DNA of 64,000 bases, taken from assembly GCF_900188355.1 (NCBI RefSeq), contig NZ_FZNX01000003.1:317501-381500 (forward strand), read 5' to 3'. The stretch comes from Lutibacter flavus. Its GTDB lineage: Bacteria > Bacteroidota > Bacteroidia > Flavobacteriales > Flavobacteriaceae. The notes under the pieces were generated by a model. The model was not told the DNA's origin. It made no database searches and was given only the letters and a program-made list of their open reading frames with translations. Below, one piece after another: positions 52,810-61,793 of the stretch (the first letter of the stretch is position 1; every line of letters begins with the position of its first letter). The position numbers and the translations under genes are program-made.

Positions 52810-55116
52810 TTAAATTGTTACCAACTGATTTGCTGGAATTTTAACTTCTTTATTGTTTACAAACATCTTAACATCTTTCCCAGATTCATTTAAAAATTTA
52901 CATTCGGTCTGACTTTTATAAACTTTTATAGTACTTCCTCTAAAATTGATTGTAAATGAATACGATTTCCATTCTTCGGGTATTTGCGGATTGAAAGACA
53001 AAATTCCATCTTCCCAAACACGCATTCCTCCAAATCCTTGAACAACTGACATCCAGGTTCCTGCCATACTTGTAATATGACAACCTTCGTGCACTTCGTG
53101 ATTGTAATCATCTAAATCTAAACGAGAAGTACGCACGTATTGTTCATATGCTTTTGGCATTCTGTCTATTGAAGCTGCCAAAATTGAATGTACACATGGT
53201 GATAACGATGATTCGTGAACAGTTAAAGGTTCGTAAAAATCGAAATGACGGGCCAATTCTTCTTTAGAAAATCTGTCTTCAAATAAAAACATTCCTTGTA
53301 AAACATCTGCTTGTTTTATATAACAAGATCTTAAAATCCGATCCCAAGACCATTTTTGATTTATCGGTCGTTGTGATTTATCCAATTTATCAACTGGAAT
53401 CAATTCTTTATCTAAAAATCCATCTTGTTGCAAAAACACCTGTTTTTCTTCATCAAATGGAAAATACATGTTATCAGAAATCTTTAACCACTGATACATT
53501 TCTTGTATAGATAAATTAGTTTTATCCATAATACGATCAAAATCTGAAACATAATTATGTTTTACCTTATTAATACACTCAACAGCATATTCTATACACC
53601 ATTTAGCTAAATAGTTCGTATAATAATTGTTATTTACGTTATTTTCATATTCATTTGGACCTGTAACTCCTAAAATTACATATTGACCTTTCGCTTCAGA
53701 AAAATTAGCTCTTTGATGCCAAAAACGTGCAATTGCTATCATAACTTCAAGCCCGTTTTTCACCACATAATCAAAATCTTGAGTATAATTTACATAATTG
53801 TAAATACCATATACCATGGCTCCATTTCTATGAATTTCTTCAAAAGTAATTTCCCATTCGTTATGGCATTCTTCACCGTTCATTGTAACCATTGGATACA
53901 AAGCCGCACCATTTTTAAATCCTAATTTTTGCGCATTTTCTATGGCTTTTCCTAAATGATTGTAGCGGTACAACAATAAGTTTTTAGCAACCGTTGCATC
54001 TTTTGTAGCCATATAAAATGGAATACAATAAGCTTCGGTATCCCAATAAGTGCTTCCTCCATATTTTTCACCGGTAAATCCTTTTGGTCCAATATTTAAA
54101 CGGGAATCGGTTCCCATATACGTTTGGTTCAACTGAAAAATATTAAATCGTATTCCTTGTTGTGCTTTTATATCTCCCTCAATTACAATATCGGCAGTTT
54201 TCCAAATTGCTTCCCAAGACTTTTTTTGAGAATCTAATAATTGTTTAAAACCTAATTCTTTTGCATTTTGAACATTTGAAAGTGAAGCGCTATTTAATTC
54301 TTCAATGTTATAATTTAATGAACTTGTATAGCTTCCATATTTGTAAATAGTAGCTGTATCACCTTCATTAACATTCAATTTATAAGAATATGTTAGTTTT
54401 TTATCTTCAATTGTTGTTTTTTGAGGAACATTTATTTCAGAATTATTTATTGCTAACGAAACCTGCATTGCAGTACTAACATGAAATTCTGTTTTTAGAG
54501 TTTTAGATAAAATGCATCCGCTGTTTTCGCCTTCAACAATTTCCAAAATTTCCCAGAAAAATTCATCGTAGTTTGTGTCTTCATTCATAATACCAGCATC
54601 AACATAAGGAGAATAGGTAATTTCCCCTGAAAAATTTAATGCTTTTATATGATACTCAATTACTCCTGTTTCATTAAATTCAACACTAATAAAACGCTTT
54701 GTTTTAACTTGAATTTGTTCTCCTGAAGTTAATTCTGCCGCAAAAGAACGACTTAACCATCCTTCTTTCATATTTAATTCGCGCTTAAAATTTGAAACTT
54801 TACAAGTATGTAAATCAAATTTAATTCCGTTAATTTCAATATGAATACCAATCCAGTTTGGTGCATTTAAAACTTTTGCAAAATACTCTGGATATCCATT
54901 TTTCCACCATCCAACTCGTGTTTTATCTGGGTAGTAAATACCACCAATATAACTTCCTTGAAATGTAGATCCCGAGTAATCTTCCTCAAAATTTGCACGC
55001 TGCCCCATTGCTCCATTTCCAATACTGAATAAGCTTTCGGAAGCTTCAACATTCTCATTATCAAACCCATCTTCGATAATAGACCATTCGTTTGGAACTA
55101 TATAATTCTTGTTCAT
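52810..55116 (-). CDS. GH65 glycoside phosphorylase (maltose phosphorylase-like)
   Basis: A 768-residue cytoplasmic enzyme without a signal peptide. It opens with EWSIIEDGFDNENVEASESL and FSIGNGAMGQRANFEEDYSG, then has YWDTEAYCIPFY, MNGEECHNEWEITFEEIHRN (catalytic Glu) and the phosphate-site region YNHEVHEGCHITSMAGTWM. GH65 phosphorylases convert maltose (or trehalose, kojibiose) and phosphate to glucose and beta-glucose-1-phosphate. Adjacent pgmB and the maltose-like transporter favour maltose. Confidence 0.92.
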   Translation of the reverse strand: MNKNYIVPNEWSIIEDGFDNENVEASESLFSIGNGAMGQRANFEEDYSGSTFQGSYIGGIYYPDKTRVGWWKNGYPEYFAKVLNAPNWIGIHIEINGIKFDLHTCKVSNFKRELNMKEGWLSRSFAAELTSGEQIQVKTKRFISVEFNETGVIEYHIKALNFSGEITYSPYVDAGIMNEDTNYDEFFWEILEIVEGENSGCILSKTLKTEFHVSTAMQVSLAINNSEINVPQKTTIEDKKLTYSYKLNVNEGDTATIYKYGSYTSSLNYNIEELNSASLSNVQNAKELGFKQLLDSQKKSWEAIWKTADIVIEGDIKAQQGIRFNIFQLNQTYMGTDSRLNIGPKGFTGEKYGGSTYWDTEAYCIPFYMATKDATVAKNLLLYRYNHLGKAIENAQKLGFKNGAALYPMVTMNGEECHNEWEITFEEIHRNGAMVYGIYNYVNYTQDFDYVVKNGLEVMIAIARFWHQRANFSEAKGQYVILGVTGPNEYENNVNNNYYTNYLAKWCIEYAVECINKVKHNYVSDFDRIMDKTNLSIQEMYQWLKISDNMYFPFDEEKQVFLQQDGFLDKELIPVDKLDKSQRPINQKWSWDRILRSCYIKQADVLQGMFLFEDRFSKEELARHFDFYEPLTVHESSLSPCVHSILAASIDRMPKAYEQYVRTSRLDLDDYNHEVHEGCHITSMAGTWMSVVQGFGGMRVWEDGILSFNPQIPEEWKSYSFTINFRGSTIKVYKSQTECKFLNESGKDVKMFVNNKEVKIPANQLVTI

Positions 55117-55119
55117 TTC

Positions 55120-55776
55120 TTAATTCATTATTTTTTTTAAAAACTCAGCTGTAAATCCTGAGGTATCTTTTAACACATGGGTAGCTTCATTTAAAAATTC
55201 AGCATCTCCAATTCCTATACTCACCATATTTGCAGCATTTGCTGCTTCAACACCAGCAATTGCATCTTCAACCACAATACAATTTTCAGGTTTCATATTT
55301 AATTTTTTTGCTCCAATTAAAAACACTTCAGGATCTGGTTTTGCTTTTGAAACATCATTTCCATCAACCAAAGCTGTAAATCTATTTAAAAGTCCAACTT
55401 TTTCTAATATCAACGGAGCATTTTTACTTGCTGAGCCCAATGCATATTTAATGTTATTATCATCTAAATAATTTAACAAGTTATTAATTCCAGGTAAAAT
55501 TTCATCTGAAGTCATTTTGTTAACATACCCCAAATACTCTGTATTTTTTGCAATTAATAAGGTTTCTTTTTCTTCATCCGAAATTGTTACGTTGCCAATA
55601 TTCAATAAAATTTCAAGGGAACGAACTCTACTAACACCTTTTAACAATTCGTTGTGTTCTTCAGTAAATTCAAATCCTAATGACTGAGCTAAATTTCTCC
55701 AAGCCAAAAAGTGATACTTTGCCGTATCGACAATTACGCCATCTAAATCGAATATAAATGCTATTTCTTTTTTCAT
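55120..55776 (-). CDS. pgmB: Beta-phosphoglucomutase
   Basis: A 218-residue HAD-family enzyme that converts beta-glucose-1-phosphate to glucose-6-phosphate. The nucleophile motif is FIFDLDGVIVDTAKYHF (first Asp phosphorylated, second acid/base), with the cap loop residues LLKGVSRVRSLE, then LGSASKNAP and VEDAIAGVEAANAANM. It starts 3 bases from both neighbours, GH65 and the MFS gene, forming the maltose phosphorolysis cassette. Confidence 0.95.
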   Translation of the reverse strand: MKKEIAFIFDLDGVIVDTAKYHFLAWRNLAQSLGFEFTEEHNELLKGVSRVRSLEILLNIGNVTISDEEKETLLIAKNTEYLGYVNKMTSDEILPGINNLLNYLDDNNIKYALGSASKNAPLILEKVGLLNRFTALVDGNDVSKAKPDPEVFLIGAKKLNMKPENCIVVEDAIAGVEAANAANMVSIGIGDAEFLNEATHVLKDTSGFTAEFLKKIMN

Positions 55777-55778
55777 TT

Positions 55779-57125
55779 TTAATTATTTGTAATAATTACT
55801 GTATCATCAACATCTTTTACTTTTGTAACTAAGGCTGCTGCAATTAACAAGGAAACACCACTTAGAATTAAAGCAAATATTGGATTTCCACCATACACAT
55901 ATTTCACAATTGGCCCACCTATTAATGCATTTATTATTTGTGGCAATACTATAAAAAAGTTAAAAATACCCATATAAACACCCATTTTTTTTGCAGGAAT
56001 TGAACCTGCTAAAATGGCATAAGGCATTGCTAAAATACTTGCCCAGGCAATTCCAATTCCGAACATTGATAAGAATAACCAATTTTCGTTTGGCACAAAA
56101 TAAATTGATATAAGACCTAATCCTCCAAAAACTAATCCAATTGCATAGGTCATTTTTCTTCCTAATTTTTTAGCTATTGCAGGTAAAAAGAAAGCATAAA
56201 TTGCTGAAACACCATTGTAAACACCAAATAGAATACCTACCCAATCACCCGCCCTTTGAAAAGCATCTCCGTGATCATCTAACGCTAAACCATAAACATG
56301 ATGTGCAATTGCCGGTGTTGAAAACACCCACATTCCAAATAACCCAAACCAAGAAAAGAATTGAACAGAACTCAATTGTTTCATTGTTAAAGGCATTTTT
56401 CTGAAATCTGAAAAAATATCAAACAGACTTGAAGATTCTTCTTCAATTTCTTCATCAGCTTCACTGAATTGCGCCATTTCTTCTGGCGAATATTCTTTTG
56501 TTGTAAACACAGTAATTAAAATACTGCATACTAGCACTGAAGCACCAATAATAAAAGATAATAGTAAATTGGTAGGAACTTCCCCAGGACCAGATTCGTT
56601 TAATACACCAAACCAATTGGTTAATACATAAGGTAACCAAGATCCAATTACTGCACCAATACCAATTAATACTGTTTGAATACTAAAGCCAAGTGTTCTT
56701 TGATCTGATGGTAATAAATCGGCAACTAAGGCTCTAAAAGGTTCCATTGCCACATTAAAAGAAGCATCCATAATCATTAACATACCAGCTCCAACCCACA
56801 AAGCAGGCATAAAGGCTGTGAACATATCTGCATTTGGCATTAAAATTAATCCCATTGATGCTAATAATGCTCCTGTTAAAAAATAGGGTCTTCTTCTACC
56901 TAACTTTGTCCAGGTTCTATCACTATAATATCCAATAATTGGTTGAACAATTAAACCTGTTAAAGGTGCAACTATCCAAAACCAAGATAATTCATGAACA
57001 TCTGCTCCAAAAATTTGTAATATTCTACTGGCATTGGCATTTTGTAATGCAAAACCCATTTGAATTCCCAGGAATCCGAAACTCATGTTCCAAATATCCC
57101 AGAAACTTAGTTTCCTTTTTTCCAT
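55779..57125 (-). CDS. MFS sugar transporter (SLC45/maltose type)
   Basis: A 448-residue inner-membrane carrier with 12 predicted spans. SFWDIWNMSFGFLGIQMGFA at the start, GYYSDRTWTKLGRRRPYFL after span 2 and a central acidic loop (ADEEIEEESSS) are typical of the bacterial SLC45-like maltose transporters linked to GH65/pgmB genes. I start it at ATG 57125 (MEKRKLSF); the longer frame adds 35 non-conserved residues. It is the first gene of the nine-gene operon. Confidence 0.9.
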   Translation of the reverse strand: MEKRKLSFWDIWNMSFGFLGIQMGFALQNANASRILQIFGADVHELSWFWIVAPLTGLIVQPIIGYYSDRTWTKLGRRRPYFLTGALLASMGLILMPNADMFTAFMPALWVGAGMLMIMDASFNVAMEPFRALVADLLPSDQRTLGFSIQTVLIGIGAVIGSWLPYVLTNWFGVLNESGPGEVPTNLLLSFIIGASVLVCSILITVFTTKEYSPEEMAQFSEADEEIEEESSSLFDIFSDFRKMPLTMKQLSSVQFFSWFGLFGMWVFSTPAIAHHVYGLALDDHGDAFQRAGDWVGILFGVYNGVSAIYAFFLPAIAKKLGRKMTYAIGLVFGGLGLISIYFVPNENWLFLSMFGIGIAWASILAMPYAILAGSIPAKKMGVYMGIFNFFIVLPQIINALIGGPIVKYVYGGNPIFALILSGVSLLIAAALVTKVKDVDDTVIITNN

Positions 57126-57155
57126 AAATGTTAATATTAAATAATAATACAATCC

Positions 57156-57171
57156 AAAGCAAAATTGCTTT
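57156..57171. repeat. Inverted repeat in the leader of the MFS operon
   Basis: AAAGCAA and TTGCTTT, perfect 7-bp arms with a 2-base spacer, between the predicted start of transcription and the MFS ATG. Possible operator or leader structure. Confidence 0.45.
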
Positions 57172-57205
57172 AATTGTGTTTGTGAAGTGTGAAAAAAAAT
57201 AGTAG

Positions 57206-57235
57206 TTGTAAAATTGCTTTTACAAGGCAAATATA
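57206..57235 (-). promoter_or_regulatory. Promoter and overlapping palindrome of the alpha-glucan operon
   Basis: On the minus strand the -7 element is TATATTTG (57235-57228). Immediately downstream, covering the expected transcription start, is the perfect inverted repeat TTGTAAAA-TTGC-TTTTACAA (57206-57225). A dimeric regulator bound there would block transcription. The upstream TTTG is not well placed. Confidence 0.5.
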
Positions 57236-57291
57236 TAATTAATTTTTTTATTTTTTTTAGATTTAAAACAAAAAAAAGTAAGCCAATTAAA

Positions 57292-57320
57292 TTAACTCAC
57301 TACTATAACCTTTGAGTTAA
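57292..57320 (-). terminator. Possible terminator of lacI
   Basis: Perfect 8-bp arms TTAACTCA/TGAGTTAA with a 13-base loop, about 60 bases after the lacI stop on the minus strand. The T-run follows only after about 18 bases, so this is tentative. Apart from this and the MFS promoter, the 255-base gap 57126-57380 has no gene. Confidence 0.35.
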
Positions 57321-57380
57321 ATATTATTTTTTTTATGAAATAATAAAAATAACAATCTATAATCCAATTATTTAACAAAA

Positions 57381-58406
57381 TTAACCATCTATAAAGGTAG
57401 ATTTCCTAATTTTAAGATTGGTTGAAATCACTTCTTTTTGAAAATCCTTTGGAGCTGTATTTTCAATACGGTTAATTAATAATTCAGCTGCTTGTTCACC
57501 CATTAAATAACCATGTTGCTCAACACAAGTTAATGGTGGTGAAGTAAATTCAGAGATGAGCCCACTTGTAAAACCAATGATTGCAATATCGTTTGGAATA
57601 GATAATCCTCTCTCTTTAGCTATAATTAATGCATTAGCAGCATATATTTCATTTACGGCTAAAATTGCATCTGGTGGATTAGGAACATTGATAACTTTTT
57701 CAATTTGTTGATATAAGTTTTTGCTATCATCAATATAATATATTAAACTTTCATCAATTGTAATTCCTTTGTTTTTTAAAGCTTTTAAATAACCTTGCTT
57801 TCTTAATGAACCAACAGTTACATAATCTTCAGTTGTTATAAGGGCAATCCGTTTTGCACCAACTTCCATAAGATGATTTGCCGCTTTATATCCCCCTCCA
57901 ACATCATCAATAACAACTTTATCACAGTTAATTTCATCTATAATTCTATCAAATAATACCAATGGAAATTCGTCTTTTGTCAAAGATTTAAAATGATCGA
58001 ATTTTTGATTTTCTTGTGTTTCTCTTGCAACGGATACAATTAATCCATCAACACTTCCATTAGTTAATACATTAAAATTTAACACTTCTTTTTCGTAAGA
58101 TTCATTTGAAACACAAACCATAACATTATACCCCTTTTGATTTGCATAATGCTCAATACCGTCTATTACTGTTGAAAAAAAATGATGTACAATTTCAGGA
58201 ATAATAACCCCAATAACTGAGGTTTTTTGATTTCTAAGTTGTAAGGCTAAATTGTTTGGTTTGTAGTTATAATAATCTGCATACGCTTGAATTCTTTCAC
58301 GCACTTCTTCACTTATTTCATGGCTTCCTTTTAATGCTTTAGAAACTGTTGAAATAGAGACTCCAAATTCACTTGCTATTTTTTTCAGGGTAATTCTCGG
58401 TTTCAT
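57381..58406 (-). CDS. LacI/GalR-family transcriptional regulator
   Basis: A 341-residue regulator. The N-terminal HTH is ITLKKIASEFGVSISTVSKA with the hinge YNYKPNNLALQLRNQKTSVI, followed by a periplasmic-binding-like sensor domain (VIGVIIPEIVHHFFSTVIDG, LVLFDRIIDEINCDKVVIDD, DIAIIGFTSG). It lies between the two arms of the alpha-glucan locus, so maltose or a malto-oligosaccharide is the likely effector. It takes the place that the transmembrane activator SusR has in Bacteroides thetaiotaomicron. Two palindromes in the susC upstream region are candidate operators. Confidence 0.93.
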   Translation of the reverse strand: MKPRITLKKIASEFGVSISTVSKALKGSHEISEEVRERIQAYADYYNYKPNNLALQLRNQKTSVIGVIIPEIVHHFFSTVIDGIEHYANQKGYNVMVCVSNESYEKEVLNFNVLTNGSVDGLIVSVARETQENQKFDHFKSLTKDEFPLVLFDRIIDEINCDKVVIDDVGGGYKAANHLMEVGAKRIALITTEDYVTVGSLRKQGYLKALKNKGITIDESLIYYIDDSKNLYQQIEKVINVPNPPDAILAVNEIYAANALIIAKERGLSIPNDIAIIGFTSGLISEFTSPPLTCVEQHGYLMGEQAAELLINRIENTAPKDFQKEVISTNLKIRKSTFIDG

Positions 58407-58433
58407 TTATTTATAGGCTGTTTTACTAATTTA

Positions 58434-58441
58434 CAAATATA
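58434..58441 (-). promoter_or_regulatory. -7 promoter elements of lacI
   Basis: On the minus strand TATATTTG (58441-58434) lies about 28 bases before the lacI start. A second match, TACATTTG (58493-58486), lies within the perfect palindrome TTTACA-AA-TGTAAA (58482-58495), offering an alternative upstream start. Confidence 0.5.
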
Positions 58442-58564
58442 AAATTAAATAGATTAGGCAATGTGCTTTATTTTTTATTAATTTACAAATGTAAAAAATA
58501 CGCTTATTAATTATTTTAAACCTAAAACTAGTATGAACAAATTAATTTAGATGAAAAAAATCAG

Positions 58565-58594
58565 ACTAAAAAGGGTAAAACTATCCTTTTTAGT
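58565..58594. repeat. Perfect 10-bp hairpin between lacI and susC
   Basis: ACTAAAAAGG (58565-58574) and CCTTTTTAGT (58585-58594) with a 10-base loop. It is in the middle of the 439-base intergenic region and has no T-run, so it is not an ordinary terminator. A binding site or RNA structure is possible. Confidence 0.5.
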
Positions 58595-58673
58595 AATTAA
58601 TTATGTAATGAATTAACACTTTTTGATAATGATTTACCTTTTTTTTCAATTTTTTAAGGAAAAAAGCCCATCA

Positions 58674-58689
58674 ACTCTAACGTTAGAGT
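58674..58689. promoter_or_regulatory. 16-bp palindrome, LacI-type operator candidate 1
   Basis: ACTCTAACGTTAGAGT is perfectly self-complementary with the central CG typical of LacI/GalR operators. It lies 157 bases before the susC ATG, in the region shared with divergent lacI. Confidence 0.55.
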
Positions 58690-58705
58690 AAAAAAGTTAT
58701 AAACA

Positions 58706-58719
58706 CGAAAACGTTTGCG
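58706..58719. promoter_or_regulatory. LacI-type operator candidate 2
   Basis: CGAAAACGTTTGCG is symmetric at 12 of 14 positions around a central CG. Its centre is 31 bp, about three helical turns, from that of candidate 1, placing both on the same DNA face. Confidence 0.55.
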
Positions 58720-58745
58720 TAGGTGTCAAAGTAACATAAATCGTT

Positions 58746-58783
58746 GTTAAGTAAATGTTAACTTCTTAACTTCACACTGTGAA
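58746..58783. promoter_or_regulatory. Repeats close to the susC promoter region
   Basis: GTTAAG (58746) and GTTAAC (58757) recur at an 11-base spacing, with CTTAAC (58765-58770) inverted to the first. Then comes the 13-base perfect palindrome TTCACACTGTGAA (58771-58783), which resembles a CRP-type half-site pair but with a 1-base centre. No TAnnTTTG element is seen before susC, so an activator may be needed. Confidence 0.4.
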
Positions 58784-58845
58784 ATGTAGTAAAAAATAGT
58801 ACAATTATTTAAAACAAACCTTAATTATTAATTAACTTAAAATAG

Positions 58846-61782
58846 ATGAAAAATTTTAGATTTTATTTGTTTAGTGTCGTACTTCTATTTCCTGTATTAA
58901 TGTTTTCTCAACAAACAATAAAAGGTACAGTTACAGAAGCAACAGGTAATACAGTTTTACCTGGTGTAGGCATTATAATTAAAGGAACTACTAAGGGTGC
59001 AGCTACTGATTTTGACGGAAACTATTCTATAGAGAACGTTAAATCAGGAGATATCTTAGTATTCTCCTATATTGGATTTATTGCACAGGAAATTACTGTT
59101 GGAAACAACAATACTATTAATGTCTCTTTAAAAGAAAGTGCAGAATCTTTAGATGAAATTGTTGTTATCGGTTATGGTACTACAACTATTAAAGATGCAA
59201 CCGGATCCGTTGCTGCCGTTTCTGAAAAAGATTTTAACAAAGGAAATATTGTTACGCCTGCTAGTTTAATTTCTGGTCGTGTTGCTGGTGTTAACATTAC
59301 AACAGATGGTGCTCCAGGTGGAGGTTCTGCTATTAGAATTAGAGGAGGGTCTTCTTTGGGAGCTTCTAACGATCCTTTAATTGTAATTGATGGATTACCT
59401 ATTACTAATTCATCTGCAGATGGATCCAGATCCATTTTAGCGTCGATAAACCCAAATGACATTGAGTCAATGTCAATATTAAAAGATGCATCTTCAACTG
59501 CTATTTATGGTTCAAGAGCATCAAATGGGGTAATTATTATTACTACCAAAAAAGGGAAATCAGGATTTAATATAGATATTAATTTTAAAGCTGGTTACCA
59601 AACTATAGCAAACAAAATAGATGTATTTAGCGGTGACGACTTTAGAAATTTAATTACTGAAAGAGTTGCTGCAGGTCAAGGTGGCATAAGTATTGATCAA
59701 CTTGGAAATGCCAACACAAACTGGCAAGATGAAATTTACGAAGAAAAATTTACGTTTGATCAATCAATTGCAGTAAGTGGAGCTTTATTTAAAAATGTTC
59801 CTGCCAGAGTATCTTGGGGTAATACCAAACAACCTGGTTTAAGAAAAACTTCCAAATTTGAAAGAAACTCTTTAGCATTTAATATTAACCCATCTTTATT
59901 AGAAGATCATTTAAAAATTAGCATTAATGCTAATATTAGTTCTGAAAATAACAGATTTGCGGCTGGCGTTGAAGGTGCTGCTCTTTATTTTGACCCTACA
60001 CAACCTGTGTACGATGCAACATCTCCATTTGGTGGTTTCTTTGAATACCACACAAATGGTATTAGAGACAATGCAGGTAGAAACCCTGTAGCTAATTTAA
60101 TGTTAAGAGATGATACTAGTATTGTTGATAGATTGTATGGGAACGTAAAGTTTGACTACAAAATTCATTCATTACCTGAATTAAGTGCTGTTGTTAACTT
60201 AGGTTACGATAGATCTTATGGTGTTGGATCAAACATACTTTCAGCAGAAAGCATTAATGGTTTTAGATTTGAAGAAGATGGTGTTGTATCTTACATTGGT
60301 GAAGAAACTGAATATACTAGTGAACGGAAAAATGTATTATTAGATGCATACCTTGCTTATAATAAAGAATTAGAAAATTTAAATATAGAAGCTACTGCAG
60401 GTTATTCTTATCAAAAGTTTACTTCTGAAGATTTTAGTACTGGAAATATGAGAGATCCGGAAGCTGAAAGAGATGTAGCTACAGATCCTGATGTTGTTTT
60501 ACTTGGTTTCTTTGCTAGAACTAATTTATCTTTTATGGATAAATATTTATTGACCTTATCTTATAGACGAGATGGAACGTCAAGATTTAATTCAGATAAC
60601 AGATGGGGTAATTTCCCGGCTGCTGCATTAGCCTGGAAAATTAGTGAAGAAGATTTCTTAAAAGATTCTGAAGTAGTTTCAAGTTTAAAATTACGTCTGG
60701 GATGGGGTATTACTGGTCAACAAGATATTCCTGCTTCTTATGCATTCTTAGGAAGACATCAAACTGGAGATAGTTTTTCACAATACATTTTTGGAAACTC
60801 TGCAGTGATAGTTGGTATTCCACAATCTAAATTTGAAGATATTAAATGGGAAGAAACAACCACATACAACATAGGTTTTGATTATGGATTGTTTAATGAT
60901 AAAGTTTCAGGTTCTATTGAAGTTTATTTGAAAGAATCTAATGATCTTTTAGCAAATGTAGCTGTTGCCGATGGTTCTAACTTTAGTAATGCTGGTTGGC
61001 AAAATATTGGTCAGTTTACTTCAAAAGGTTTAGAATTCTCTATAGGTTCTGATATTGTAAGTACAGATGATTTGAATGTGAATGTAAGTTATAATTTAAA
61101 CCTAAACAATACTGTAATTGATGAGCTTGCCTTTGGTCAAGATATTGAAGTTGGTGGTATTGGTGGTGGTACTGGATCTAGAATTCAGGTTCACAGAGAA
61201 GGATTTGCTCCTTATTCCTATTTTGTATATAAACAATTATATGATAACGCTGGTGCTCCTATTGAAGGTGCTTATGCAGATATTAACCAAGATGGGATTA
61301 TTAATACCAGCGACCGTTATATCTACAAAAAACCAAATGCAGATATAAATATGGGGTTCCAAACAGGAATTAATTATAAAGACTTTGATTTCTCTTTTAA
61401 TTTAAGAGCTAGTTTTGGAAATTATATGTATAATAATGTTAACTCATCCAGAGCTCAATATAATTTATTGCAAGATGTAACTGCTTTAGGAAATATTCCA
61501 ACAGCTGTATTAGAAACTAATTTTGTTGAAACATCAAATGTTTTAATTTCAGATTATTTTTTAGAAAATGCATCTTTTCTTAAAATGGACAATTTAAATT
61601 TTGGTTATACATTTAACAATTTCAAAAAGGATATCTCAAGTATTCGTGTTTGGAGTGGTGTGCAAAATGTATTTACCATTACTAATTATAGTGGATTAGA
61701 TCCTGAAATTTTTAGCGGTATTGATAATACAATTTATCCAAGACCAAGAACTTTCTTAATGGGTGCTAATATTAAATTTTAA
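58846..61782 (+). CDS. susC: SusC-family TonB-linked outer-membrane transporter
   Basis: A 978-residue transporter. Signal peptide VVLLFPVLMFSQ, then the carboxypeptidase-like domain (TIKGTVTEATGNTVLPGVGI), the plug with ESLDEIVVIGYGTT, SGRVAGVNITTDGAPGGGSA and IRIRGGSSLGASNDPLIVID, SMSILKDASSTAIYGSRASN (SusC hallmark), and a barrel ending RPRTFLMGANIKF. It imports oligosaccharides caught by SusD using the TonB system. It is divergent from lacI and followed by susD after 11 bases. Confidence 0.95.
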   Translation: MKNFRFYLFSVVLLFPVLMFSQQTIKGTVTEATGNTVLPGVGIIIKGTTKGAATDFDGNYSIENVKSGDILVFSYIGFIAQEITVGNNNTINVSLKESAESLDEIVVIGYGTTTIKDATGSVAAVSEKDFNKGNIVTPASLISGRVAGVNITTDGAPGGGSAIRIRGGSSLGASNDPLIVIDGLPITNSSADGSRSILASINPNDIESMSILKDASSTAIYGSRASNGVIIITTKKGKSGFNIDINFKAGYQTIANKIDVFSGDDFRNLITERVAAGQGGISIDQLGNANTNWQDEIYEEKFTFDQSIAVSGALFKNVPARVSWGNTKQPGLRKTSKFERNSLAFNINPSLLEDHLKISINANISSENNRFAAGVEGAALYFDPTQPVYDATSPFGGFFEYHTNGIRDNAGRNPVANLMLRDDTSIVDRLYGNVKFDYKIHSLPELSAVVNLGYDRSYGVGSNILSAESINGFRFEEDGVVSYIGEETEYTSERKNVLLDAYLAYNKELENLNIEATAGYSYQKFTSEDFSTGNMRDPEAERDVATDPDVVLLGFFARTNLSFMDKYLLTLSYRRDGTSRFNSDNRWGNFPAAALAWKISEEDFLKDSEVVSSLKLRLGWGITGQQDIPASYAFLGRHQTGDSFSQYIFGNSAVIVGIPQSKFEDIKWEETTTYNIGFDYGLFNDKVSGSIEVYLKESNDLLANVAVADGSNFSNAGWQNIGQFTSKGLEFSIGSDIVSTDDLNVNVSYNLNLNNTVIDELAFGQDIEVGGIGGGTGSRIQVHREGFAPYSYFVYKQLYDNAGAPIEGAYADINQDGIINTSDRYIYKKPNADINMGFQTGINYKDFDFSFNLRASFGNYMYNNVNSSRAQYNLLQDVTALGNIPTAVLETNFVETSNVLISDYFLENASFLKMDNLNFGYTFNNFKKDISSIRVWSGVQNVFTITNYSGLDPEIFSGIDNTIYPRPRTFLMGANIKF

Positions 61783-61793
61783 AAAAACAGAAA

